NCBI GenBank assembly: GCA_046484625.1
Contig: JAWOIO010000054.1
Coordinates: 1-31,342 of the forward strand
DNA from: DASUAO01 sp046484625
Lineage (GTDB): Bacteria > Actinomycetota > Acidimicrobiia > IMCC26256 > PALSA-555
Length of the DNA: 31,342 bases
Direction of reading: 5' to 3'
The notes beneath the pieces were generated by a model, which did no database searches, was not told where the DNA came from, and saw only the letters and a list, made by a program, of their open reading frames with translations. How positions within the stretch are numbered: position 1 is the stretch's first letter; every line of letters starts with the position of its first letter. The position numbers and the translations under genes are program-made. Shown here piece after piece: positions 1 through 7,972 of this stretch.

Positions 1-1
1 A

Positions 2-115
2 CGGCCCGCCAGCGTCTGAACGGCCCGCCAGCGTCTGAACAGCCCGCCAGCGTCTGAACAGCCCGCCAGCGTCTGAACAGCCCGCCAGCGTCTGAACAGC
101 CCGCCAGCGTCTGAA
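2..115. repeat. Tandem array, six 19-bp units
   Basis: Six head-to-tail copies of a 19-bp unit, cagcccgccagcgtctgaa, at 2-20, 21-39, 40-58, 59-77, 78-96 and 97-115. Copies 1 and 2 begin cgg, copies 3-6 begin cag; otherwise they are identical. There are no spacers, so this is not a CRISPR array. The unit is not a multiple of three, and the array lies downstream of the minus-strand gene ending at 139, so it is probably non-coding minisatellite DNA. It starts at the window edge and may continue to the left. Confidence 0.97.
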
Positions 116-138
116 CAGGAGGTCGCCCGGGGCCCGAG

Positions 139-549
139 TCAGCCCCCGAGCGCCTTCGTGGCCCGCTCGGGGTCGTGGTACTCGCGCCAGAACCGGATCC
201 CCGAGTCGTCGACGCGGAACATGCCGATGTAGTCGTTGACGTAGTCGTTCCCGTTGTGCTTCACGGTGCCCTCGCTGTGGTACTCGGCGAAGACCAGATC
301 GGGATCGGCGCCGAGGTGGACGTCCAGCACCTCGATCGCGAACGGCTCGAACATCCCGCCGATCACATCGCCCACGAGTGCCCGGACCGCGTCGCGCCCC
401 TCGGTCGGCATGGGCAGCATCTCGGGCGCGTACTTCAGGTCGAACACGACGTCGTCGGCGAGCAAGGCTGCCATCGCGTCGAACTCGCGGGCCGAGAGTC
501 GCGCGAACAGCTCGCGCACGGTCTGCTCACGGGGGTCGGTGGTCGGCAT
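139..549 (-). CDS. SnoaL-like / NTF2-like domain protein
   Basis: 136-residue protein with the look of the SnoaL-like branch of the NTF2 fold: an N-terminal helix pair (VRELFARLSAREFDAMAALL), an acidic strand start (DDVVFDLKY), and a C-terminal run ending in FWREYHDPERATKAL, the usual W/I-x-EY-x-D pattern of this family. Members are cone-shaped cyclases, isomerases or hydratases, or non-catalytic ligand binders. The start was set at the ATG at 549 because GGAGG stands a few bases upstream; a more upstream ATG at 603 would lie inside the preceding gene. It follows the serine hydrolase gene by 31 nt on the same strand, so the two are probably co-transcribed. Substrate unknown. Confidence 0.85.
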   Translation of the reverse strand: MPTTDPREQTVRELFARLSAREFDAMAALLADDVVFDLKYAPEMLPMPTEGRDAVRALVGDVIGGMFEPFAIEVLDVHLGADPDLVFAEYHSEGTVKHNGNDYVNDYIGMFRVDDSGIRFWREYHDPERATKALGG

Positions 550-580
550 GGGTGCCTCCGGTCGTCGGGCTCGAATGGTC

Positions 581-1729
581 TCAGAGTGCGTCGTACAGGG
601 CATCGAGGATCGGGAACCACCGCCGGTCGTCGCGCCGGGCGCGCCACTCCATCCGGTTCATCACGTACCCGAACGACACGCCCGTGTCCGGATCGAGGAA
701 GCCGAGAGAGCCGCCGGAGCCGTTGTGACCGAACGTGCGCGCACCCGGGCCGAACGAGAACTCCGCCTCGGGCATCGTGATCTCGAAGCCGAGCCCGAAC
801 CGCGTCGGGAGCGCCATCACGAGGTCGTCGCCCTCGACGTGGGTCCGCCCTGCTTCTGCGACGAGGTCGGGAGACAGCACGTCGCCGGTGCCGAGCGCGC
901 CGTAGACGCGCGCGAGGGCGCGGGCGTCGGCATGCGCGTTGGCCGACGGAATCTCGGCGGCACGGAATGCCCGGCTGTTGGTGTGCTCGATCACGTTGCA
1001 GTCGGGTGGGTTCCCGAACGACTTCGGGCCCAGGTCGTCGGGTCCCCAGTGCGAGAAGAAGGTGCGCGCGGCGGGATCGAGCTCGATGGACATCTCGGCG
1101 ACGCGGGCGTCGTCGGCGTCGGGAAGACCGAGGAAGCACGCGACGCCGAGGGGATCGGTGATCTCGTCGCGCAGGTAGCAGCCGATCGTGCGGCCGTCGA
1201 CGCGCCGCACGACCTCGCCGACGAGGTGCCCGAAGGTCACGCCGTGGTAGCCGTGCCCGGTCCCGGGCTCCCACGCCGGCGCCTGGGCCGCGAGTGCATC
1301 GACCATCGCGTCCCAGTCGGAAAGCGAGCCGAACGGCATCGGACGGTCGATCGCAGAAAGCCCCGCCTCGTGCGTGAGGAGCCAACGGACGGGGAGCGCA
1401 TCCTTCCCCTCGGCTGCGAACTCGGGCCAGTAGGTCGCGACCGGGGCGTCGAGATCGACCTTCCCGGCGTCGACGAGGTGCAGTAGCGCGATCGCCGCGA
1501 GCCCCTTGGTGCACGAGAAGACGCACGCGATCGTGTCGCGGGTCCAGGGCGACGTGCGCGCCGCGTCGGTGTAGCCGCCCCAGAGGTCGACGACGATGTC
1601 GCCGTGCACCTCGACCGCGAGCGACGCGCCCACCTCCGACCCGTCGGCGAACCCGGCCGCGAACGCGTCGCGGACGGCCGCGAAGCCGGGCTCGCAGTCG
1701 CCGGCCACTTCGAGCGTCGGTGCAGTCAT
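581..1729 (-). CDS. Serine hydrolase, beta-lactamase (class C/EstB) family
   Basis: 382-residue member of the beta-lactamase-related serine hydrolases (esterase/D-aminopeptidase-like). The S-x-x-K motif is S72-C-T-K75, the Tyr of the second motif is probably Y161, and the third motif reads HNG at about 335-337 in place of KTG, which is common in esterases of this family. LLTHEAGL near residue 117 is another family mark. No signal peptide is visible, so it is probably cytoplasmic. The ATG at 1729 fits the family's N-terminus; upstream in-frame codons run into the divergent amidohydrolase. It is the first gene of a two-gene minus-strand unit with the SnoaL-like protein. Likely an ester or lactone hydrolase rather than a true antibiotic-resistance enzyme; substrate unknown. 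Confidence 0.9.
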   Translation of the reverse strand: MTAPTLEVAGDCEPGFAAVRDAFAAGFADGSEVGASLAVEVHGDIVVDLWGGYTDAARTSPWTRDTIACVFSCTKGLAAIALLHLVDAGKVDLDAPVATYWPEFAAEGKDALPVRWLLTHEAGLSAIDRPMPFGSLSDWDAMVDALAAQAPAWEPGTGHGYHGVTFGHLVGEVVRRVDGRTIGCYLRDEITDPLGVACFLGLPDADDARVAEMSIELDPAARTFFSHWGPDDLGPKSFGNPPDCNVIEHTNSRAFRAAEIPSANAHADARALARVYGALGTGDVLSPDLVAEAGRTHVEGDDLVMALPTRFGLGFEITMPEAEFSFGPGARTFGHNGSGGSLGFLDPDTGVSFGYVMNRMEWRARRDDRRWFPILDALYDAL

Positions 1730-1783
1730 CGGGCCGCAGGCTCGCAGTTGCGGGTCCGGGCCGCAAGGTGGTCGGATGGGCCG

Positions 1784-2983
1784 ATGAGCACGCTCTCCGG
1801 CAACCCGGTCCCCGGTCAGGCGTTCGCGGAGGTCGCGAGCATCGACTACCCGATCCTCGACTCCGACGCCCACGTGAACGAGCCGCCCGACACGTGGCAG
1901 GCGCGGGTGCCGGCGAAGCTGCGCGAGCGAGCGCCCAAGGTCGTGTCCGGCGACGACGGCGACCGGTGGAGCTTCGACGACGGGAAGGTCATGCGCCCCG
2001 TGGGGCTCACCGCGACCGCGGGCCGGTCATATCCACAGTTCGCGCCCTCGGGCATCACCTACGAGTCGATGCGGCCCGGGTCGTTCGAGCCGAAGGCGCG
2101 GCTGGCCGACCTGGACGCCGACGGAATCTGGCTCCAGGTCCTCTACCCCAGCGTCACCCTGGGTGGGGCGAAGGTCTACGGCGCCGACCGTGAGCTCCAG
2201 CTCGCGTGCGTACAGGCCTACAACGACTGGATCGCTGAGTTCTGCGACGCGGGGCAGGGGCGGCTCGTCGCGCAGGCGGTGCTGCCCACCACGGGCATCG
2301 ACGACGCCATCGCCGAGACCGAGCGCGCGCTCGGGTTGGGGCACCGCGGGGTCATCATCTCGGCGTTCCCGAACGGGAGCCTCGACGCGAGCGCCGACGA
2401 CGACCGGTTCTGGGCCTTCGCGCAGGAGGCCGACATCCCGGTCGCGGTCCACATCGGCAGCTTCATCAAGGGGCCCGGCGCGAAGCCGCCGCCACTCGAC
2501 TCGCTCGCGTTCATGGGCGTCGCCGGGTCGAGCAAGGCCGGTGCCCACACGATCCCTGTCGTGTGCGACCTGATCTTCTCGGGGATCTTCGAGCGCTTCA
2601 CGTCGTTGAAGCTGTTGCTCGTCGAGGCGAACATCGGATGGATCCCCACGCTGCTCGAGCAGGTCGACGACATGTATCTCCGATATCGGTGGTTCACCAA
2701 CGGTGTCGAGCAGATGCCGACCATGCCGAGTCGCACGTTCCACCGGAACTTCTGGGCGACCTTCATGGTCGACACCGTCGGCATCGAGCTCCGACACCGC
2801 ATGAACATCGAGCACCTGATGTGGTCCACCGACTACCCGCACACGGGGACCGACTGGCCCAACAACCGGGTCTCGATCGAGCGCAACTTCCGCGGGGTCG
2901 AGCGATCGACGGTGAAGAAGATGTTGCACGACAACTGCCGCGCGCTCTACAAGCTCGATCACGTGCCTGAGACGCTCGCGTGA
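1784..2983 (+). CDS. Amidohydrolase 2 family protein (TIM-barrel metal hydrolase)
   Basis: 399 residues of the amidohydrolase-related family (ACMSD/LigW type). Visible metal-site candidates are D28-A-H30 in the N-terminal DSDAHVNEP motif, H223 in VAVHIGSF, and D350 in WSTDYPHTGTDWP. Relatives hydrolyse or decarboxylate small organic acids, including ring-fission products. The start ATG at 1784 gives a normal N-terminus just ahead of the DSDAH strand; the region to the divergent gene at 1729 is only 54 nt and must hold both promoters. The stop overlaps the next gene's GTG by 4 nt (2980-2983), so translation is likely coupled. It opens a plus-strand run of two SDRs and an MFS exporter, which suggests a catabolic set for one compound class. 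Hydrolase versus decarboxylase cannot be decided. Confidence 0.92.
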   Translation: MSTLSGNPVPGQAFAEVASIDYPILDSDAHVNEPPDTWQARVPAKLRERAPKVVSGDDGDRWSFDDGKVMRPVGLTATAGRSYPQFAPSGITYESMRPGSFEPKARLADLDADGIWLQVLYPSVTLGGAKVYGADRELQLACVQAYNDWIAEFCDAGQGRLVAQAVLPTTGIDDAIAETERALGLGHRGVIISAFPNGSLDASADDDRFWAFAQEADIPVAVHIGSFIKGPGAKPPPLDSLAFMGVAGSSKAGAHTIPVVCDLIFSGIFERFTSLKLLLVEANIGWIPTLLEQVDDMYLRYRWFTNGVEQMPTMPSRTFHRNFWATFMVDTVGIELRHRMNIEHLMWSTDYPHTGTDWPNNRVSIERNFRGVERSTVKKMLHDNCRALYKLDHVPETLA

Positions 2984-3765
2984 GCGACGCGGATCGGCTG
3001 GCAGGAAAGGTCGCGATCGTCAGCGGCGCTGCACGCGGCCAGGGTGCCGCCGAGGCCCGAGCGTTCGTCGACGCCGGCGCCCGCGTCGTGCTCGGCGACG
3101 TGCTCGACGAGGAGGGGTCGGCATTGGCCGACGAGCTCGGCGACGCAGCGGTCTACCGGCACCTCGACGTCGCGGCGGAGGAAGAGTGGAACGCCGCCGT
3201 CACCACGGCGGTCACGGGATTCGGAGGGCTGCACGTCCTGGTGAGCAACGCGGGCATCTCGCCGAGGCCCCGACCGATCGTCGAGACGAAGCCGGCCGAC
3301 TATCGGCGGGTCATCGAGGTGAACCAGGTCGCGAGCTTCCTCGCGATCCGGGCCTGTGCGCCTGCGATCCGCGACGCGGGCGGCGGATCGATCATCCTCA
3401 TCTCCTCGGTGAACGGCATCGTGGGCGCCGGCGGGATCGCCGGGTACGTCACGAGCAAGTTCGCCCTGCGCGGGTTGGCGAAAGTTGCCGGGCTCGAGCT
3501 CGGGCGGGACGGGATCCGGGTCAACAGCGTGCACCCGGGCCCGATCGACACGCCCATGATCCAGCCCGAGTCCTGGGGCGGCTTCGACATGCGTCCGGTG
3601 CTGGCGAGCACGAGCCCCCTCGGGCGAGTGGGGACGCCGGAGGAGGTGGCCGAGCTCGTCACGTGGCTCGCCTCGGACGCCAGCTCCTACTGCACCGGCT
3701 CCGAGTTCGTGATCGACGGTGGGTTCCTCGCCGGGCCGTTCGATGCGCTCGGGACCGACACGTGA
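2980..3765 (+). CDS. SDR family oxidoreductase, hydroxysteroid-dehydrogenase-like
   Basis: 261-residue classical short-chain dehydrogenase. The Rossmann glycine motif is SGAARGQG (15-22), D40 ends the second strand and favours NAD(H), NAG is at 90-92, and the catalytic Ser/Tyr/Lys are S143, Y156 and K160 in GYVTSK. The C-terminus has the usual IDGG motif. The R-G-Q/M-G form of the glycine motif is typical of the actinobacterial 3-alpha(20-beta)-hydroxysteroid dehydrogenase/FabG3 group, so an alcohol or hydroxysteroid substrate is plausible but not proven. The GTG start overlaps the TGA of the amidohydrolase (GTGA, 2980-2983). The next SDR begins 25 nt after its stop. Confidence 0.93.
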   Translation: MSDADRLAGKVAIVSGAARGQGAAEARAFVDAGARVVLGDVLDEEGSALADELGDAAVYRHLDVAAEEEWNAAVTTAVTGFGGLHVLVSNAGISPRPRPIVETKPADYRRVIEVNQVASFLAIRACAPAIRDAGGGSIILISSVNGIVGAGGIAGYVTSKFALRGLAKVAGLELGRDGIRVNSVHPGPIDTPMIQPESWGGFDMRPVLASTSPLGRVGTPEEVAELVTWLASDASSYCTGSEFVIDGGFLAGPFDALGTDT

Positions 3766-3790
3766 GCGTCTGGCTCATGGAGATCGCACG

Positions 3791-4741
3791 GTGAGCGAGC
3801 ACGACGAGCTGCGATGGGACGACCGCGTCGTCGTCATCACCGGCGCGGGCCGCAATCTCGGACGGGAGTACGCGCGTCTGCTCGCGGCTCGGGGGGCCCG
3901 AGTGGTCGTGAACGACCTCGGCATCGCCATCAGCGACACGGACGGCTCCGGTGACGCACCGGTCGAGAACCCGGCATTCGGCGTCGTCGACGAGATCGTC
4001 GCAGCGGGCGGCGAGGCAGTGGTGAGCACCGACTCCGTTGCGACCGAGGAGGGTGGTGCCGCGATCGTCGCGACCGCGCTCGACGCATGGGGACGGGTCG
4101 ACGCCGTCGTGAACAACGCGGGCGTCGTGCGCCAGGCGCCCTTCGAGGACTACGACGACACGCTGCTGTGGCCGATCCTCGAGAGCCAGATCGGGGGCCA
4201 CTTCCACGTCACCCGGGCGGCCTGGCCGATCATGCGGACTCAGGGCTACGGCCGGGTGCTCAACCTGTCGTCGGGCGCGGGCCTGTGGGGCGTCGCGACG
4301 ATGGCGGGGTACTCGGCGGCGAAGATGGCGATCGTCGGGCTCACCCGGGCGCTCGGGCAGGAAGGCGCACCGCATGGCATCACGGTGAACGCGATCGCAC
4401 CGTGCGCCAAGACGCGTCCGGGTGGCTTCGGGCCGATCCCGGCGTCGCCCGAGCTGCACGCCTGGCTCTCGCTCGACGTCGTCGCACCGGTCGCGACGTG
4501 GCTCGTCCACGAGGCCTGCACGACCACCGGCGAGTGCTTCACGGTGGGTGGCGGGTACGCGGGACGCGTGAGCGTCGCGGTGAACGAGGGGCACCGCTGG
4601 GAGCGGCCGCTCACGATCGAAGCGGTGCGCGAGGCCTGGGACGTGGTCATGGCCGACGGACCGTGGACCGGGCTCGCCGCGGGTCAGGGCGACCTCGAAC
4701 GGGTGCTCGACGGGTTCGCCGGGACCGGGTCGAGCAGTTGA
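3791..4741 (+). CDS. SDR family oxidoreductase, MFE-2/HSD17B4-like
   Basis: 316-residue SDR with an extended C-terminus. TGAGRNLG (17-24) is the nucleotide motif, NDLG (41-44) follows the second strand as in the dehydrogenase domain of multifunctional enzyme 2, NNAG is at 108-111, and the catalytic pair is Y174/K178 in YSAAK with S160/S161. About 60 residues after residue 255 lie beyond the standard SDR core. Relatives oxidise 3-hydroxyacyl-CoA. The GTG at 3791 was chosen because GGAG sits 8 nt upstream; an in-frame ATG at 3719 would lie well inside the preceding SDR. Its stop overlaps the MFS gene by 4 nt. Dehydrogenation of a CoA-bound hydroxy acid is the best guess. Confidence 0.91.
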   Translation: MSEHDELRWDDRVVVITGAGRNLGREYARLLAARGARVVVNDLGIAISDTDGSGDAPVENPAFGVVDEIVAAGGEAVVSTDSVATEEGGAAIVATALDAWGRVDAVVNNAGVVRQAPFEDYDDTLLWPILESQIGGHFHVTRAAWPIMRTQGYGRVLNLSSGAGLWGVATMAGYSAAKMAIVGLTRALGQEGAPHGITVNAIAPCAKTRPGGFGPIPASPELHAWLSLDVVAPVATWLVHEACTTTGECFTVGGGYAGRVSVAVNEGHRWERPLTIEAVREAWDVVMADGPWTGLAAGQGDLERVLDGFAGTGSSS

Positions 4742-6045
4742 GCTCGTCGGCCGCGGCGGGACCCCGGCACTCGTTCGGCGTCCTCCGCCACCGTGACTAC
4801 GCGATCTTCTGGAGTGCTGCCCTCGTCTCGAACACTGGCTCGTGGATGCAGTCGATCGCGGCGCCATACGTGATCTTCCAGATCACGCGCTCCACGACCT
4901 GGCTCGGGATCGGTGCGTTCATGGCGTTCTTCCCGGCGTTGTGCATGGGCCCGCTCGGAGGTTCGCTCGCCGACCGGTTCCCCCGCAAGACAATCCTCGT
5001 CTACACCCAGGTCGCGATGATGCTGGTCGCCTTCGGGCTGTGGGCGACGTGGGAGCTCGGGGCCGCGACGCGCGGCACGATCGTCGGACTGCTCTGCGTC
5101 GCGGGGATCGCGTCGGGGCTCAACATCACTGCGTGGCAGTCGTTCGTGCCCCAGCTCGTGCCGCGTGAGGACCTGCTCCACGCGGTGCGGGTCAACTCGA
5201 TGCAGTTCGTCGCGGCACGCGCCTTCGGTCCTGCGCTCGCCGGGCTCGTGCTCGAGGCCTACGGCGCCGGGACGGCCTTCTTCCTCAACGCGATCTCGTT
5301 CGTGCTCGTGCTCGCCGCGCTCGCCGCCATCCATCCCCGTTCGGTACCTTTCGATGTCGCGGCCGGTCGGGTGCGCGACCACTTCAAGGAGGCGGTCACC
5401 TACGTACGGGCCCGCCAGGCGATCCTGCTGCCCGTCATCACGATCAGCATGGTCTCGTTCCTGGGGAGCAGCGTTGTGCAGCTGACGCCCGCGTTCGCCC
5501 AGGACGAGTTCGACGTGGGCCGCAGCGCCTACGGGTTCCTCGTGTCCGCGTTCGGGATCGGCGCCGTGCTCGGATCCATCGTCGTCGCGTTCTGGGCGGA
5601 CCGGTCGCCACGTTCGCGTGTGGCGATATCGGCGATCCTGATGTTCGCGACGGGCGAGCTCGTCTTCGGTGGTGCACCCTCGTACGCGGTCGGCGTCGTC
5701 GGGATGTTCGTGATGGGTGCGGCCTACGTGATGATCGCGACGGCACTCAACACGTCGATCCAGGCTCGCGTCGACGAGACGCATCGCGGTCGGGCGATGT
5801 CGATCTACCTCATGGGGCTGCTTGCGGGCGTCCCGCTCGGAGCGCTGCTCCAGGGGATGCTCGCGTCGCTGATCGGTCTGCGGGCGACGGTGCTCGGCTC
5901 CGCGGTGTTGCTCGTGGGATGGACGTTCCTCGCGATGGCCCGCTACGACCGCTTCCGTCCGCTCGACGAGGCGCTCGAGGACGAGACCGGCCGGGGCCCC
6001 GACCTGGTGATCGGCTCGCCACCATCGATCGCGAGCGCGGACTGA
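4738..6045 (+). CDS. MFS transporter, EntS/MFS_3-like exporter
   Basis: 435-residue integral membrane protein with about twelve hydrophobic segments. The first helix follows the RHRDYAIFWSAALVSNTGSWMQSIA signature of the MFS_3 (enterobactin-exporter-like) family, given here only as its position, residues 17-41. The MFS motif A loop is GGSLADRFPRKTI around 74-86 and the MFS_3 N-P-Q/V-region WQSFVPQLVPREDL is present. The start is a TTG at 4738 that overlaps the preceding TGA (TTGA, 4738-4741), which argues for translational coupling with the SDR. Probably proton-driven efflux, or exchange, of the metabolite handled by the neighbouring hydrolase and dehydrogenases. A 49-bp hairpin element begins 13 nt after its stop. 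Confidence 0.9.
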   Translation: MSSSAAAGPRHSFGVLRHRDYAIFWSAALVSNTGSWMQSIAAPYVIFQITRSTTWLGIGAFMAFFPALCMGPLGGSLADRFPRKTILVYTQVAMMLVAFGLWATWELGAATRGTIVGLLCVAGIASGLNITAWQSFVPQLVPREDLLHAVRVNSMQFVAARAFGPALAGLVLEAYGAGTAFFLNAISFVLVLAALAAIHPRSVPFDVAAGRVRDHFKEAVTYVRARQAILLPVITISMVSFLGSSVVQLTPAFAQDEFDVGRSAYGFLVSAFGIGAVLGSIVVAFWADRSPRSRVAISAILMFATGELVFGGAPSYAVGVVGMFVMGAAYVMIATALNTSIQARVDETHRGRAMSIYLMGLLAGVPLGALLQGMLASLIGLRATVLGSAVLLVGWTFLAMARYDRFRPLDEALEDETGRGPDLVIGSPPSIASAD

Positions 6046-6058
6046 GGTCGGTGCCACT

Positions 6059-6107
6059 GTTCTTGCGTCAGTAATTGGCGCATTTCGCCAATTACTGACG
6101 CCAAAAC
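6059..6107. repeat. 49-bp hairpin element, copy A
   Basis: A palindromic element of exactly 49 bp: outer arm gttcttgcgtc, middle agtaa, inner stem ttggcg, 5-nt loop cattt, then cgccaa, ttact, gacgccaaaac. The inner 16+16 nt (6065-6080 with 6086-6101) pair perfectly. The outermost arms carry two mismatches. It lies between the MFS gene and the next SDR, whose Shine-Dalgarno sequence starts only a few bases later. The same 11-5-6-5-6-5-11 geometry recurs at 26088-26136 and 27111-27159. No uridine tract follows either arm, so it is not a standard intrinsic terminator. Confidence 0.93.
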
Positions 6108-6124
6108 GATGGAAGGAGCGGCAC

Positions 6125-6880
6125 GTGGGGGATCGACTGGTCGGGAAGACGGCGCTGATCACGGGCGCGGCGTCGGGGATCGGAGCGGCGTGCGCGGCGC
6201 GGTTCGCGGCCGAGGGGGCGACGGTGCTCGGGTTCGACCTTGCAACCCAACCCGCGGACAGCCCGGCGAGCGCGTGGTGGACGGTCGACGTCGCTGACGA
6301 GACGTCGGTGCAGCCCGCGGTCGAGGCTGCCACCGCCCACACCGGACGCATCGACGCCCTGGTGAACGCGGCCGGGGTGATGAGCGTCGGCGCGGCCGGC
6401 GAGGTCGCGGTGGAGGAGTGGGACCGGGTCCTCGGCGTCAACCTGAAGGGGACGTTCCTCGTCTCGAAGCACGTCGTCGGGCCGATGGTCGCGGCCGGGT
6501 CGGGGAGCATCGTCAACCTCGCCAGCATCGAGGGGCTCGTCGGCTTCTCCGGCCAGGTCTCCTACAGCGCCTCGAAAGGCGGTGTCGTGCTGCTGACGCG
6601 GACGATGGCCGCTGACCACGGGCTCTCCGGGGTGCGCATCAACTGCCTGTGCCCCGGCCTCATCGACACCCCGATGACCGCGATGCTCAAGGAGCCGGGT
6701 CTCGAGGTGCTCGACGAGGCGTTTCGGTCCTGGCACCTGCTGGGTCGGGCCGGGAGGCCGGGGGAGGTCGCCGCGGCGGCGCTGTTCCTCGTCTCCGACG
6801 ACGCCTCGTTCGTGCACGGGGCCGCGCTGACGGTGGACGGCGGGTTCACCGCCGGTCGGCGGTTCCCCGACCTGGAGTGA
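6125..6880 (+). CDS. SDR family oxidoreductase
   Basis: 251-residue classical SDR. TGAASGIG is at 13-20, D38 ends strand two and points to NAD(H), NAAG replaces NNAG at 81-84, and S134, Y147 and K151 (YSASK) form the catalytic set. The GTG start at 6125 is fixed by a strong GGAAGGAG 6 nt upstream (6111-6118). The gene follows hairpin copy A directly and is 9 nt ahead of a second amidohydrolase, so SDR plus amidohydrolase form a pair that mirrors the larger pair upstream of the hairpin. Substrate not identifiable; an alcohol or 3-hydroxyacyl derivative is typical of the family. Confidence 0.92.
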   Translation: MGDRLVGKTALITGAASGIGAACAARFAAEGATVLGFDLATQPADSPASAWWTVDVADETSVQPAVEAATAHTGRIDALVNAAGVMSVGAAGEVAVEEWDRVLGVNLKGTFLVSKHVVGPMVAAGSGSIVNLASIEGLVGFSGQVSYSASKGGVVLLTRTMAADHGLSGVRINCLCPGLIDTPMTAMLKEPGLEVLDEAFRSWHLLGRAGRPGEVAAAALFLVSDDASFVHGAALTVDGGFTAGRRFPDLE

Positions 6881-6889
6881 GCCGACCGG

Positions 6890-7699
6890 ATGATGATCGA
6901 CACGCACACCCATGTCGTCGCGGCCGATGAGGACCGCTACCCGCTCGACCCGAGCGGGATGACCGAGCCCTGGTACCGCGACGACCCGTGCTCGGTCGAG
7001 CGCCTGCTCGCGCTCATGGACGAGGCGCGGGTCGACGCGGCGGTGCTCGTGCAGGGGATCAGCGCGTACGGCTTCGACAACCGCTACGCACTCGATGCCG
7101 CGCGGGCGCACTCGGACCGCTGCACCAGCGTCGTGTACCTCGACGTGGGTGCCCCCGACGCGACGGCGACCCTCCAGCGTGATGTCACCGAGCACGGGGC
7201 CCGCGGGCTCCGGTGGGTGGCGTTCGGGGACACCGGGATCACCGAGCCGCGCGCGGTGTGGGACGAGATCGCCCGCCTCGGGATCCCGGTCGTGGTCACG
7301 GTCCTCGCCGACCGGCTCGCCGAGCTCGACGCCGCGATCCCGGGTCTCCCGGACGTGCCGCTCGCGCTCGACCACTGTGGGTTCGCCGACTTCACGCATG
7401 GTGTTCCCGACGAGCTGCTCGCACTCGCCGCCCACTCGCGGCTGCACCTCAAGGTGTCGACGATCGCGCTCGACCGCATGGCCGAGCACGGCGACGTCCG
7501 CGACGGGTTCGCCGAGCTCGCGAGGCATTTCGGCGCCGACCGGCTCATGTGGGGCTCGGACTACTCCCAGACCCACGACCGGCCCTACCCCGAGCTCGTC
7601 GCGTACGCGCGGCACGCGGCGTCGACGGTCTCCGACGACGCCCGGGCCGCGTACCTGGGCCGGACCGCGCTAGACCTCTGGCCCGAGCTCGCGGGTTGA
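6890..7699 (+). CDS. Amidohydrolase family protein (lactonase-like, COG3618 type)
   Basis: 269-residue TIM-barrel hydrolase. D4-T-H6-T-H8 is the metal-binding start of the barrel, H162 lies in LALDHCGFAD and D224 in MWGSDYSQTHDRPYP, the usual order for this group. Family members hydrolyse lactones or related cyclic esters such as 2-pyrone-4,6-dicarboxylate. Two adjacent ATG codons (6890, 6893) could both serve as start; the first is used here. It is 9 nt behind the SDR and is probably translated from the same message. Its last 30 nt overlap the 3' end of the convergent small membrane-protein gene. With the SDR it may act in a dehydrogenation followed by ring-opening hydrolysis, which is inference. 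Confidence 0.9.
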   Translation: MMIDTHTHVVAADEDRYPLDPSGMTEPWYRDDPCSVERLLALMDEARVDAAVLVQGISAYGFDNRYALDAARAHSDRCTSVVYLDVGAPDATATLQRDVTEHGARGLRWVAFGDTGITEPRAVWDEIARLGIPVVVTVLADRLAELDAAIPGLPDVPLALDHCGFADFTHGVPDELLALAAHSRLHLKVSTIALDRMAEHGDVRDGFAELARHFGADRLMWGSDYSQTHDRPYPELVAYARHAASTVSDDARAAYLGRTALDLWPELAG

Positions 7700-7972
7700 C
7701 TCGGCGATCGCGGCGTTCAGCGCGAACAGGGACGGGAATCCCACGGCGAGCGTCTGGAGCGCCCACCTCGGCGCGGACTCGGTGAACCCGGCCGCCTGCG
7801 CCTTGCGGTAGGCGACGGCGGCCTCGATGACGTGCGTCGCGGAGCCGGCCCAGAAGACGAGCCACAGGGCACGCCGGCCGGTCGCGGCCGCGAGCAGCCC
7901 GGTGAGCACGATGCCGCCCGTGTTCGAGGCGTACCAGCCCGGCGCGACGGGGACGAACGTGCTCCGGCTCAT
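7670..7972 (-). CDS. Small membrane protein, DUF4499-like
   Basis: 100-residue hydrophobic protein with three likely membrane segments: around GGIVLTGLLAAATG, ALWLVFWAGSATHVIEAAVAY and WALQTLAVGFPSLFALN. The THVIEA core, a His/Glu pair in a helix, resembles DUF4499/TMEM254-type proteins; this assignment is from memory of the pattern and moderate. The ATG at 7972 overlaps the TGA of the DUF35 gene (ATGA, 7969-7972), so it belongs to the acyl-CoA operon. Its 3' end overlaps the convergent amidohydrolase by 30 nt. No function is known for the family. Confidence 0.7.
   Translation of the reverse strand: MSRSTFVPVAPGWYASNTGGIVLTGLLAAATGRRALWLVFWAGSATHVIEAAVAYRKAQAAGFTESAPRWALQTLAVGFPSLFALNAAIAESTRELGPEV

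Noticed and set aside
2..115. CRISPR array
   Set aside because: The 19-bp units are contiguous, with no spacers, and no cas gene is present.
254..1486. Long open frame on the plus strand opposite the serine hydrolase gene
   Set aside because: Arg/Pro/Gly-rich translation with no domain; it is the antisense shadow typical of GC-rich codons. The same holds for long antisense frames near 4684-6528 (-), 9723-12098 (+), 15649-17460 (-) and 24582-26081 (-).
581..1729. Antibiotic-resistance beta-lactamase
   Set aside because: No signal peptide, HNG in place of KTG, and metabolic neighbours; better called an esterase-like serine hydrolase.
6059..6107. Intrinsic (rho-independent) terminator for the MFS gene
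   Set aside because: The stem is strong but no T run follows on either strand, and the same element occurs upstream of starts as well as at gene ends.
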